Shown here one piece after another: positions 17,489 through 26,231 of a DNA stretch of 64,000 bases. Origin of the DNA: Bin87 sp965220105 (lineage in GTDB: Bacteria; Chloroflexota; Dehalococcoidia; Lucifugimonadales; UBA3495); NCBI GenBank assembly GCA_965220105.1, contig OZ244811.1, positions 3,782,001 to 3,846,000 on the forward strand, given 5' to 3'. Position numbers and translations under genes: made by a program. The first letter of the stretch is position 1; the number at the start of each line of letters is the position of its first letter. The notes below the pieces were generated by a model. It saw only the letters and a list, made by a program, of their open reading frames with translations. It was not told the DNA's origin and did not search any database.

Positions 17489-18411
17489 CTACATTTGCAG
17501 GGCCGTAAAATCGGCATGGGCGCTGCCACTCAGTTCTGCTACGCGAGCCTGAAGCACGGTTCGGCAACGCCGTTTGACCTCGTCCCGACGGCTAGCCAAG
17601 TTGGCGAAAAAGTCGCCCACCTTCTCCTGCACCGCGGCCCTGGTGCCCAGGCACAAGTTGGCAGTCACGTCCTGGCGCACCCAGCCGCAGACGGCCTCAT
17701 CAGCATTGAAGTCTGGACTGTAACTGGGCAGGTTGACCAAGCACAGGTTCAAGCCGGGCGTGGTGAGGTAGGCTCGTAGCGCGTCGCCACGATGGGCTGG
17801 CGAATTGTCCCAGATCACGGTCAGTGGTTCGGTGTGTCGCGCCCTCAGTTGCCGCAGGAAGTCGGCTGAGCTGGCGGAGTTGCTGTTGCCCGCCAGTTCC
17901 ATCACCGCCACCTCGCCGGTCTCCAGGCACACCGCCGAGTAGTAGCTGGCCTTCTCGGCCCGGCGTGGGCTGGTGGAGTCCACCAGGGCCGGTTCCCCCT
18001 TCAACACCCACTTGCCCCGCAGATCCCCATCCGCCCGAGAGTGGGCCTCGTCAGCGAAGAATATCTTGACCCCAGTCCGTCGGGCCGCCGCCGTCAGCGC
18101 CGCATACTCTCCCACGAAGGCTTCCCGCCGCACCGGATCCGCCTTGCGCAGTCGCTTCTTGGGGCGTTTCAGCACAAACCCCAGCCGGTGCAGGTAGTTC
18201 CGGCAACTGCTCCGGCTCAGCGACAACCCGAAGTGGTCCGACATAAATTGCCGCACCGCCTTCCAGTTCCAGTTGGATAGGTCGATGCCGGCTTGCGATG
18301 GCGACCCCGGCACCGCCGCCTTCAATTCGGCCTGCTGATCCCCGCTCAGCGCGGGGGGAACCTCCCGACTGCTCAAAAGACAGCGCCCTCGGACCGCGCT
18401 CCGCGAACGCC
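17489..18411 (-). pseudogene. IS630 transposase, C-terminal part
   Basis: DDE catalytic part. It contains the winged-helix region 'WNWKAVRQFMSDHFGLSLSR', then 'KIFFADEAHSRADGDLRGKW' with the first catalytic Asp, 'LTVIWDNSPAHRGDAL' with the second Asp, and 'LPSYSPDFNADEAVCGWVR' with the catalytic Glu. The frame changes at a run of six G/C near 18352-18357, between the SFEQSGGS segment and PPALSGDQ. Directly beyond, the gene is cut by the IS256 insertion at 18411. The N-terminal part continues at 19785-19978. Confidence 0.85.
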
Positions 18412-19776
18412 AGTAGAGTACCGGGAGGTGGTGTAAGAGTTAGGCGGTTGGCAAAACGCTGACCACCGCGTCATCCTTGTGGAATCACAACAACCCAACC
18501 AAGGAGAACGACGGTGGTCAAACACAGCATGGATCTTTTGGAATTATTACGCAAGCGTGGTATGGACGGAGACGTGGACTTTCTGCGGGAAGCACTGCGG
18601 GTCCTGGTGGACGGCATCATGGACGCCGAGGTTTCCGCCCAGATCGGCGCTCAGCACGGCGAACGCAGCCCGGAGCGGGTCACCTACCGCAACGGCTACC
18701 GCAACCGCACCTGGGACACCCGGGTCGGCACCATGGCGTTGCACATTCCCAAGCTGCGGGAGGGCAGCTACTTCCCCAGCCTGCTGGAACCGCGGCGGCG
18801 CAGCGAGAAGGCTCTGCTGGCCGTCATCCAGCAAGCCTACGTGGAGGGAGTGTCCACCCGTCGGGTGGATGACCTGATCAAGGCCCTGGGTTGCGACGGC
18901 ATCTCCAGCAGCCAGGTGTCGCGCATCTGCGAGCAACTGGACGAAGTGGTGGAGAGTTTCTTGGGTCGGCCCCTGGACGGCGGCCCCTACCCCTACGTCT
19001 GGCTGGACGGCCTGACCCAGAAGGTCCGTGAGGGCGGCCGCATCGTCAACGTCTGCGTGGTGGTGGCGACGGGGGTCAATGCCGACGGGCAGCGGGAGGT
19101 CCTGGGTATGGACGTGGGCGCCAGCGAGGACGGCGCCTTCTGGCTGGCCTTCCTGCGGTCGCTGACCGCTCGTGGCCTCAGCGGGGTGGAGCTGGTTACC
19201 TCCGATGCCCACCAGGGGCTGAAGAACGCCATCGCCGCGGTGTTTGCTGGAGCCAGCTGGCAGCGCTGCCGCACCCACTTCATGGCCAACCTGCTCACCC
19301 GAGTGCCCAAGCGTGCCCAACCTGGCGTGGCCACCATGGTGCGCACCATCTACCAGCAACTGTCTCCCGCCGAGGTCCACGGCCAACTAGACCGAGTAGT
19401 GGAACAACTCCGGGAGCCCTTTCCCCAGGTGGCCGAACTGCTGGCGGACGCTGCGCCGGACATCCTGGCCTTCACGGCCTTCCCAGTGGCCCACTGGCAG
19501 AAGCTCTGGTCCAACAACCCGCAGGAACGGCTGAACCGGGAGATAAGGCGCCGGACTGACGTGGTGGGCATCTTCCCCAACCGGCTGTCGGCGCGGCGCC
19601 TGGTGGGCGCGGTGCTGGCCGAGCAACACGACGAGTGGGCCGAAGCCCGCCGCTACCTCACCATCCCCAACGCCGCCGGCAACGAGGCACTGCCGGAGCC
19701 CAATATGCTGGACGCAGCGGCCTGATCAACATCAACGAGGATGACGCGCTTTTACACCTATTGACGGGACGCTACC
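18412..19776 (+). mobile_element. IS256-family insertion sequence, copy 1 (complete)
   Basis: 1365 bp, with ends AGTAGAGTACCGGGAGG and, at the right, GACGGGACGCTACC. The ends are imperfect inverted repeats sharing GGTGTAA-AG inward. It is flanked by the direct repeat CGAACGCC (18404-18411 and 19777-19784). It is the same length as copy 2 at 39109-40473 and almost identical to it. Confidence 0.93.
18514..19725 (+). CDS. IS256-family transposase
   Basis: 403-residue mutator-type DDE transposase. It has the N-terminal 'ALRVLVDGIMDAEVSAQIGA' and the domain 'HIPKLREGSYFPSLLEPRRR'. 'YPYVWLDGLTQKVREGG' carries the first catalytic Asp, 'GVELVTSDAHQGLKNAIAAV' the second, and 'NNPQERLNREIRRRTDVVGI' the catalytic Glu. 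Full length and intact. GTG 18514 follows AAGGAG by seven bases. The predicted protein is the same as that of the second copy. Only a couple of silent bases differ by eye (near 18857-18859), which points to recent transposition. Confidence 0.95.
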   Translation: MVKHSMDLLELLRKRGMDGDVDFLREALRVLVDGIMDAEVSAQIGAQHGERSPERVTYRNGYRNRTWDTRVGTMALHIPKLREGSYFPSLLEPRRRSEKALLAVIQQAYVEGVSTRRVDDLIKALGCDGISSSQVSRICEQLDEVVESFLGRPLDGGPYPYVWLDGLTQKVREGGRIVNVCVVVATGVNADGQREVLGMDVGASEDGAFWLAFLRSLTARGLSGVELVTSDAHQGLKNAIAAVFAGASWQRCRTHFMANLLTRVPKRAQPGVATMVRTIYQQLSPAEVHGQLDRVVEQLREPFPQVAELLADAAPDILAFTAFPVAHWQKLWSNNPQERLNREIRRRTDVVGIFPNRLSARRLVGAVLAEQHDEWAEARRYLTIPNAAGNEALPEPNMLDAAA

Positions 19777-19784
19777 CGAACGCC

Positions 19785-19978
19785 GTGGTCCATTGGCCAA
19801 TGGTGTGGGCATCCCTGTCCAACGCCCGGGCTACCGCCGCGGCCGTCCAACCCTGCGCCAGCAACCATAGCGCGTGCCAGCGTTCCCGCTCCCGTGGCGT
19901 CGGCGCCCGGTACATCCGTCGCCGCGCCTCAGCCTCATCGATCCGCCACCGCTCCAACAGCGCCCCCATCTCATCCAT
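19785..19978 (-). pseudogene. IS630 transposase, N-terminal part
   Basis: Helix-turn-helix part of the same IS630 transposase as 17489-18411. It includes 'MYRAPTPRERERWHALWLLA' and 'AAVARALDRDAHTIGQWTTA', typical of IS630 N-termini. It runs into the IS256 target duplication, and continues on the other side of that element in the expected order. ATG 19978 (MDEMGALLERWRIDE) is the likely start. Confidence 0.8.
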
Positions 19979-20319
19979 GCCCACCAACAACCCCCTCGGT
20001 TTTCCTGACCAACCGACCCAGCTACCCTCAATTCTACCCAATGCTGATGCGGGTTTCACCTTGGCTTCGGTTTAGGCATGCATGCTCAGGCGGCATTCCG
20101 GGCAGTGGCGCGGGGGGTGATACCCTCTTGCAGGATCGAATAAGTCATTACGCGGCTCGACCATCGGTAAACGGCGGCGGCAAAACGTTGAACGGGGGCG
20201 ACAAGATGTTGTGCCGCCAGCGTGATGCCTGATAGCTTCGAGATACCGAAGTCCAACCTGGAGCCGGCCCGGGCACCGTCGCCAGCCTGCGAGAATGACC
20301 GCGTGCGCCGTACCACCAA

Positions 20320-20560
20320 ATGTATGCCATCACGTTGCATCAGCCTTGGGCGTCGTTGATTACTCTGGGGGTCAAGACCGTGGAGACCAGATCATGGCCG
20401 GCGCCGGAGCGACTGTTGGTTCAGACCATCGCCAGCCACGCCGGCAAGCGAGTGGTCAGGAATCCCGGTGTTGCCGTCGAAAATGAGATGCGGCCCCGAT
20501 TGGCCGTGGACTGGTATAGAACCATCCACACGGGCGCGGTGCTGGCCACCGCCGTCTTAG
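20320..20560 (+). pseudogene. ASCH-domain protein, truncated by IS1380
   Basis: It starts MYAITLHQPWASLITLGVKT and continues 'VETRSWPAPERL' and 'TIASHAGKRVV', the N-terminal pattern of ASCH/PUA-like RNA-binding proteins. About 80 residues remain before the IS1380 element joins at 20561. The lost C-terminal half is not on the other side of that element, so more than a simple insertion happened. Confidence 0.7.
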
Positions 20561-22285
20561 CCCCAATCCACCGAAAAGATGAGTGTGGCGGCGTGCTGAA
20601 GGGGTAAGAAAGTGCTCCTGTGCATCTGGGATAATGGATTTCGAGAGAGGAATCCAACCAGAAACAGGGAGCACCCAAAAGATGCTACCAGATGACCACC
20701 CCGACCGCATCCAAATCGCCTTTGACGACCACCGCCTGGTGGCCAATGCTGGGCTGATCCTGCCCGCCACGCTGGGCCGGCATCTGGGCCTGCCTCAACT
20801 GGTTGACCGGCGCCTGGACCTGGGTCGCGCCCCAGGCCGAGCCAACACCGGCGACAAGGTGATGACGCTGGTGGCGTCGGCGCTGGCCGGAGGAGACTGC
20901 ATCGACGACGCCGACGCGTTGCGCGCTGGGGGTACGGCTGGCGCCATCGGCTGCGTGGTCAAGGCGCCATCCACCCTGGGGACGTTCCTGCGCAGCTTCC
21001 GGTGGGGCCATGTCCGCCAGCTGGATCGGGTGAGCCGGGAGTTGCTGGCACGGGCCTGGTCGGCTGGGGCCGGACCGGACGACGCGCCATTCACCATTGA
21101 TTTGGACTCCACCATCTGCGAGACCCATGGGCTGGTCAAGGAAGGGGCGCGCCACCACAGCTACACCGGCCAGCGGGGCTATCACCCGTGCTGGCCCGGG
21201 CCTGGACTACTGTGGCCGGAACCGGCGACGTGCTGATGGCCCGGCTGCGCGAGGGCCGGGCCAACACCGCTCGGGGCGCCGCCCACTTCCTGCGGGAGAC
21301 GGTGGGACGGGTGCGCTACAGCGGGGCCAGGGGGCAACTCACGGTCGCGGCTGCTATACCCACGCCCTGGTCGCGGTCTGCCGTGAGATGGAGGTCCGCT
21401 ACTCCATCACCGTCCGCCAGCGCCAAAGCCTGCGCAATCTTATCGAGGCCATACCCGAGACGGACTGGACGCCGATACCCTACTGGATGGACGGCGCCGC
21501 CGCTGTGGCGGAGACCAGCTACATCCCCTTCCAGCACCCCCTTCCGGAGTGAGCCCGACGCCGCGCCGGTGCGGCTCATCGTCCGTCGGGTGCAGCCCAC
21601 GCCCGGTTCCCAACTGGCCCGCTTTGCCACCTACAGCTATCACGGCTGCATCACCGACCGGGAGGGGGACACCCTGGCACTGGAGGCCGACCATCGCCGC
21701 CACGCCGAGATCGAGAACGCCATCCGCGACCTCAAGTACGGCGTGGGACTGAACCATCTCCCTTCGGGTCGCTTCCCCGCCAACGGCGCCTGGCTGGCGG
21801 TGCAGGCGCTCGCCCACAACCTGGCTCGCTGGACGGCGCGCATCGGTCTGGGCGAGCCGGTGGTGACCACCAAGACCCTGCGGCGGCGGTTCTTCTCTAT
21901 CGCCGGACGGCTCACCCGCTCGGCGCGCTGCCTCACTTTGCATCTGCCACAGCGTTGGCCCTGGAAAACCCAGTTCAGTGGCGCCCTGGCACGACTGCGA
22001 GCCATCCCACTCCCAGCCTGACGGCGCCGTCGTCGCCGGATCCACTCACCGGGCAACCCATCGTCCCCGCCAACTCGCACCAACTCGGTCCGCGAGGGAC
22101 ACTTCCTGCCTACCGCCTATCGATCCCGCCCCCCATGGCCGCCCGGCCGCCATCATCGTGCCAGTGTGGCTGCCTCACGCCGCCCCCATCCCCATCTATT
22201 GGAATCTGGCCAGGCCCGTTCGCCTTCCCTTACCCATCATCCCTGGTATCAACGACAGGGACGTCTCGCTTCGGTGGATTCGGGC
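20561..22285 (+). mobile_element. IS1380-family element, copy A (defective)
   Basis: The left end CCCCAATCCACCGAAA (20561) and the right end TCGGTGGATTCGGGC (to 22285) are inverted. TTAG is repeated on both sides (20557-20560, 22286-22289), fitting the 4-bp duplication of IS1380. It is closely similar to copies at 30203-31912 and 32065-33775. Confidence 0.85.
20682..22021 (+). pseudogene. IS1380 transposase, copy A, frameshifted
   Basis: It aligns along its whole length with the intact copy B protein (30324-31649). It starts MLPDDHPDRIQIAFDDHRLV and keeps 'TIDLDSTICETHGLVKEGA' with the first catalytic Asp. The frame then changes near 21190, again near 21350 (before 'GCYTHALVAVCREMEVRYSI'), and again near 21540. 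It ends in 'HRRHAEIENAIRDLKYGVGL', the region of the catalytic Glu. At least three frame changes make it inactive. Confidence 0.88.
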
Positions 22286-23178
22286 TTAGGGCCATCGTAA
22301 TGGTGGCAGGCGGCGTAGCAATCGCTGACCAGTACTCCGGAGAACGACTCGCCCAGCGCTTCGTCCACCACCACCTTGCCCCGACCCTGCCGCAGAGCCT
22401 GCCCCTGGCTTGAACAGGGGAAGTAGCGCTCGGTGGGAGTGCTGAAAGTCCAGGCGCAATCGTTGTTCCCATTCTGACACCAGCCGGTTTCGTCGGCGTG
22501 GAGCACTGGGCTGGCGCGGATGCGGTCCACCATCCCAGCCACCGCTGGTTGGGCCTGTTGCGCGGTCTGATGAATGGCGCTCACAATGGCCCCGACGCTG
22601 CGGCGCAACTGATTCACGGTGCGCAGATACCACTGTATGCTGCGGATCGGCAGGCGCCCTTCTTCCCGCAGCGTGGCGATGTGGCTGATCAGGTTGACGC
22701 CCAGGCGTTGCCGCCCCAGTGCCACACCATCCAGCTGCGCGGTGGGCACTCGACGCCGCCGACACACTGGGCAGGTCCTGACGATGAAGACATGCTGGGT
22801 GACCTGCACCGGAACCACCGGCAACTCGATGACTTCCCGGGTGCGCTGGACCCAGCCGCCAGTCAAGTGAGTCCCGCAATCGGGGCAGTTCTCCACCACG
22901 TGCTCCACCCGATGGGTCGGTGTCATGCGCGGGCGGGCGAAGCCGTGGCGTCGCTGCTTTCTGGGCTGCTGCTGCGCTGGCGGCTGGCGGCCCGAACTGG
23001 ACTTGAGGCCGGGCATTCGGAGCGGGCCGTCCGGTTTGGCCTGGCCCTCCAGTTCGGCAATCCGCCGCTCCAACCGCTCAATCACCCGCTGCCGTTCCAG
23101 AACGGTGGCCTGCAGTTGGGCGATGATGTCGATGAGGACAGCGTGGTCGGCGGTGGTCGAGTCAACTTCAGTATCCAT
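22286..23178 (-). pseudogene. IS66-family transposase, C-terminally truncated by IS1380
   Basis: The N-terminal coiled coil 'ERQRVIERLERRIAELEGQA' is followed by a zinc-binding domain (CPDCGTHL and CPVCRRRR). The IS66 transposase core contains 'SPVLHADETGWCQNGNNDCA' and 'FSGVLVSDCYAACHHYDGPK'. The gene stops at that point because IS1380 copy A begins. The remaining 150 or so residues found in the neighbouring IS66 copy are absent. The ends 'PESTEARRPCR' are read from the IS1380. Confidence 0.88.
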
Positions 23179-23229
23179 GCCCTGTATATGACATAACTAC
23201 CGCCTGCCATGCCAGCATTCGACAACCCG

Positions 23230-24238
23230 GATACATTGCTCGGACTTGCCCGGCGTGCCGGCGCGGCTGCACGCCCCCGGCGGGACTGGACGGTGTGGTT
23301 TTGGGACGGCAGCGCCGCGGCGTCAACGTGCTCAGCCTGGTCGCCACGCTACGGGAAGAAGCGCGAATGCCCTTCCCCACCATCCAGCGGTATCTGGATA
23401 CCGTACAGCAACGGCGCGTCAGCGCGGGCGCCATCGTCGGGGCCATTCGTCAGACGGCGCCAAAGGCCCAGCCGATGGTAGCCGGCATACTGGACCGCGT
23501 CCGGGCCAGCCCGGTGGTCCACGCCGACGAAACCGGGCCGACGAAACCGGGCCGACGAAACCGGGCCGACGAAACCGGCTGGCGTCAGAGCGGGGCCAAC
23601 GGCTACGTGTGGACTTTCAGCACCCCCACCGAACGCTACTTCCTGCGGCGGGGCCGGGGCAAGACGGTGGTGGATGAAGCCCTGAACGATGCTTTCTCCG
23701 GAGTATTGGTCAGCGATTGCTACGCTGCCTACCACCATTATGATGGCCCCAAGCAGCGGTGCTGGGCCCACCTGCTGCGGGACATCCACGACCAGCGCAC
23801 CCGCTACCCCGATGCTGCGCCACTGGCCAGGTGGGCCGACGCCGTCCATGGGATTTACGACCGAGCCAAAGCCTGCACCCCTCCCCAGGAAAAGCAGCGG
23901 CGCACCGCCCAACTGGCCCTGGAACGCCAACTGTGGCCCTCGGCCAACCCTTCCGGCACGACCCGTCGGCAACTCAGGCCAAACTGTGCCGACGCATGGA
24001 GAACCACATCAGGGAACTCTTTGTCTTTGTGGCCGAACCCGCAGCGCCTTCAGACAACAACGCCGCCGAGCGCAGCCTGCGCCACCTGGTCATCAGTCGC
24101 AAGATCAGCGGCGGCACTCGGTCGGAACGGGGCACCGAGCGCAAGATGACGCTGGCATCCATCTTCGGCGCCTGGCGCGCCCAGGGTCTAAATCCGCTCG
24201 CCGCCTGCCGTCAACTGCTCATTTCCCCGCAACTCTGA
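23230..24238 (+). pseudogene. IS66-family transposase, 5'-truncated and frameshifted
   Basis: It begins inside the zinc-binding domain (CPACRRGCTPPAGLDGVVLG) and continues through 'FSGVLVSDCYAAYHHYDGPK' and 'QRCWAHLLRDIHDQRTRYPD'. The frame then shifts near 23960 into 'AKLCRRMENHIRELFVFVAE' and 'SDNNAAERSLRHLVISRKIS', which carry the catalytic Glu. The C-terminal 'SIFGAWRAQGLNPLAACRQL' is complete. It faces away from the other IS66 remnant. An in-frame microduplication sits in the ADETG motif (23523-23578). Confidence 0.87.
23523..23578 (+). repeat. four tandem copies of a 14-bp unit inside the IS66 gene
   Basis: GCCGACGAAACCGG is repeated four times without gaps. The three extra copies add 42 bases, which keeps the reading frame and inserts 14 residues (GPTKPGRRNRADET) at the first catalytic aspartate motif HADETG. 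Confidence 0.95.
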
Positions 24239-24433
24239 ACTGTTACGTGGGCGATTGTCGCGTTGACAGCACTATCTACGAGGATTAAACTCGCCTCGCC
24301 TGAACTGCGGATAATGCAACGTCCCTTATGACCCGATAATGCTTTCCACCGACGTTTCTGATGCCGGGGTAGCGTTAGCTCGCGACCTCCAAGTTGATCC
24401 TCTGTCACTATTGGGAATGAAGTAGAGGGCAGG

Positions 24434-25237
24434 ATGAGCACCTTTGAAGAGGGATTCGCTGCGACCGAGAAAGCGGCGGACTCGGTGTTACAAGCATTGG
24501 GCGATGTTTCCAGGCTAGCCAGACAACTCCAAAGGGACGCGAAGGCGGGCAACATCGTGGCTATTAGGAGAGGAACCGCCAGGCTGGAGGAAAGCCTGAG
24601 CCTGATCCGACAACAGGTCGGCAACGCAACTCAAGCCTGGCCTTTCGCCCAAGACGAGGAACTGGCATATTTGCAAGACCAATACGCCGGTGAACTGCAG
24701 GATGAAGCCAAAAAGGAGGGACTCCGACTGTTCGAAAGGGATGGCAGATTGGTTGCTCACCCTTCTGTTCTCCGGGTCTTGCCTGGGGAACGAGCCGTGC
24801 GGATTAACCGCCGCCAAAGCTCATCCATCAGGCCGACGAAAATAGTGGCAGACCTCGCGAAGATCCAGCATAGCCCGTCCAAGTTCAGGCCTCAGCCGTT
24901 TCTGGAATCTCTATACGGCGCCTACCTGGCGCTTTCGCAATCTGACACTGCTGACAGGTTGAAGCTGGGGGGCGGCGGCCAAGTAGTTCGGCTGGATCGC
25001 ATATATAACCTGTTCACGGGCTTGCCTGGCGTACAACGGGAATACAGCCAGTTAGACTTCGCCCGAGACTTGTATAGCCTGGAAAGCAGTGGTACCAATG
25101 AAGCTCGTTCAGGAGCTCGCGTATCTTTCCCAGCATCCACGGGCACCAGGAATCCCAGAGGAACCATCTCCTTCGTAGGACCAAACGGCGAAACTGTCCT
25201 CTATTACGGCATCCAATTCACCGGAACAAACCGATGA
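24434..25237 (+). CDS. coiled-coil protein of unknown function, first gene of BREX-like operon
   Basis: 267 residues. Residues 1-70 are an amphipathic helical region (FAATEKAADSVLQALGDVSR, DAKAGNIVAIRRGTARLEES). A charged linker and a mixed alpha/beta region with 'SPSKFRPQPFLESLYGAYLA' follow. I do not recognise a family, and no membrane segment or nuclease motif is visible. ATG 24434 is preceded by GAGGGCAGG. Its stop overlaps the start of the next gene (ATGA), so it is translationally coupled to the ATPase-like genes. A TTGACA at 24263-24268 with a weak -10 could be the operon promoter. Confidence 0.75.
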   Translation: MSTFEEGFAATEKAADSVLQALGDVSRLARQLQRDAKAGNIVAIRRGTARLEESLSLIRQQVGNATQAWPFAQDEELAYLQDQYAGELQDEAKKEGLRLFERDGRLVAHPSVLRVLPGERAVRINRRQSSSIRPTKIVADLAKIQHSPSKFRPQPFLESLYGAYLALSQSDTADRLKLGGGGQVVRLDRIYNLFTGLPGVQREYSQLDFARDLYSLESSGTNEARSGARVSFPASTGTRNPRGTISFVGPNGETVLYYGIQFTGTNR

Positions 25238-26211
25238 CCAATACGATCTCTGCCCAAGAATGGCTGGAGGTAATCAAGGACGAGTACCTGGACGGGTTCG
25301 TAAGGGACGGCGGCTCGTCCATTAAGTTCGTCGTACCAGTGAAAGAAGCCCTGGCGCCGTTGATAAAGACCCGACTCCAGGAGATTGGTTCCGGCCTGGA
25401 CTACCTGGTGGTCAGAGTCGATTCGGGAGATACCCGGGTCCATATGCCTCAAGAGATTTTCTTCCGCATCGCCCAGCAGGTCGATTGGCGGCTGCTGGCC
25501 CGCAGAGTTGTACTGCGGTTGTCCAAGGATGCGGGGTATCTTACCGACATGATCGACCCCCGGACCGGGTCCCCGATTCTCCAGGCCATCGGCATTGCCA
25601 ACTCCGTTGAGGAATCCCTGGTTCGCATGGAATTGCGGATGCCCTTGTTCCGGACTGTCGCGCAGAATCCAAATATGTCCCGGGATTTCCGGATGGCAAT
25701 GACCCATTTGTGCCTTTCGGAAATCGGTGGAGCCGGGCTGAGCGAAGGGGCAGAATTGATTGAATGGCTCACCGGCCGCAACCGCAGAGTGTCCAGCGTC
25801 CGGCGTTACTCCATTTACAACAGCATCGTCCGCACTAATGCCCGCCACTTCCTGGAATCCCTCCTCAACTGGCTGAAATTCGTTGGATATGCGGGAACAC
25901 TGGTCTTGCTGGACGATTGTCGAGTGACCCTGCGGCGTAACCCAAGAGACGGCCTGTTCTTTTACTCCCGCCCGGCGACAATGGATCACTATGAACTGAT
26001 GCGGGAACTCATTGACGGCACCGACCGCTTGGAAGGGGTTCTCATGGTGGTGCTAGCCGATGAAGGCTTCTTGGACCTGGAGCTGCGCGGAAAAGGATTT
26101 TTTATCTATCAAGCACTCTACGCAAGGATAGGCGATGAGGTCCAGGACCGGAACCAAGCCAATCCCTTTTCCACTCTGGTCCGCCTGGCGGACTCCACCA
26201 TCCTGGAGTAA
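25234..26211 (+). CDS. BREX-type ATPase-like protein lacking a P-loop (DUF2791-like)
   Basis: 325 residues. The start 'YLDGFVRDGGSSIKFVVPVK' resembles BREX ATP-binding (DUF2791/BrxD-type) proteins just where the Walker A loop should come, but the GxxGxGKS pattern is missing (VPVKEALAPLIKT instead). The later part 'AGTLVLLDDCRVTLRRNPRD' would be the Walker B strand with an Asp pair. 'ELMRELIDGTDRLEGVLMVV' and 'ARIGDEVQDRNQANPFSTLV' are also typical of that family. It is therefore probably a non-hydrolysing partner of the intact ATPase encoded next. The family assignment rests on motif memory and not on a search. Confidence 0.7.
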   Translation: MTNTISAQEWLEVIKDEYLDGFVRDGGSSIKFVVPVKEALAPLIKTRLQEIGSGLDYLVVRVDSGDTRVHMPQEIFFRIAQQVDWRLLARRVVLRLSKDAGYLTDMIDPRTGSPILQAIGIANSVEESLVRMELRMPLFRTVAQNPNMSRDFRMAMTHLCLSEIGGAGLSEGAELIEWLTGRNRRVSSVRRYSIYNSIVRTNARHFLESLLNWLKFVGYAGTLVLLDDCRVTLRRNPRDGLFFYSRPATMDHYELMRELIDGTDRLEGVLMVVLADEGFLDLELRGKGFFIYQALYARIGDEVQDRNQANPFSTLVRLADSTILE

Positions 26212-26231
26212 TTGGAACGGGAGCGATTGGA

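Larger units (their letters stand above)
17471..20074 (-). mobile_element. IS630-family element split by IS256
   Basis: Terminal repeats GAAGCCAAGGTGAAA lie at 17473-17487 and, inverted, at 20054-20068. The transposase gene is interrupted by a complete IS256 (18412-19776) with an 8-bp target duplication CGAACGCC on both sides. A 150-bp MITE with related ends (CTAAAGCCAAGGT) lies at 31914-32063. Confidence 0.75.
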
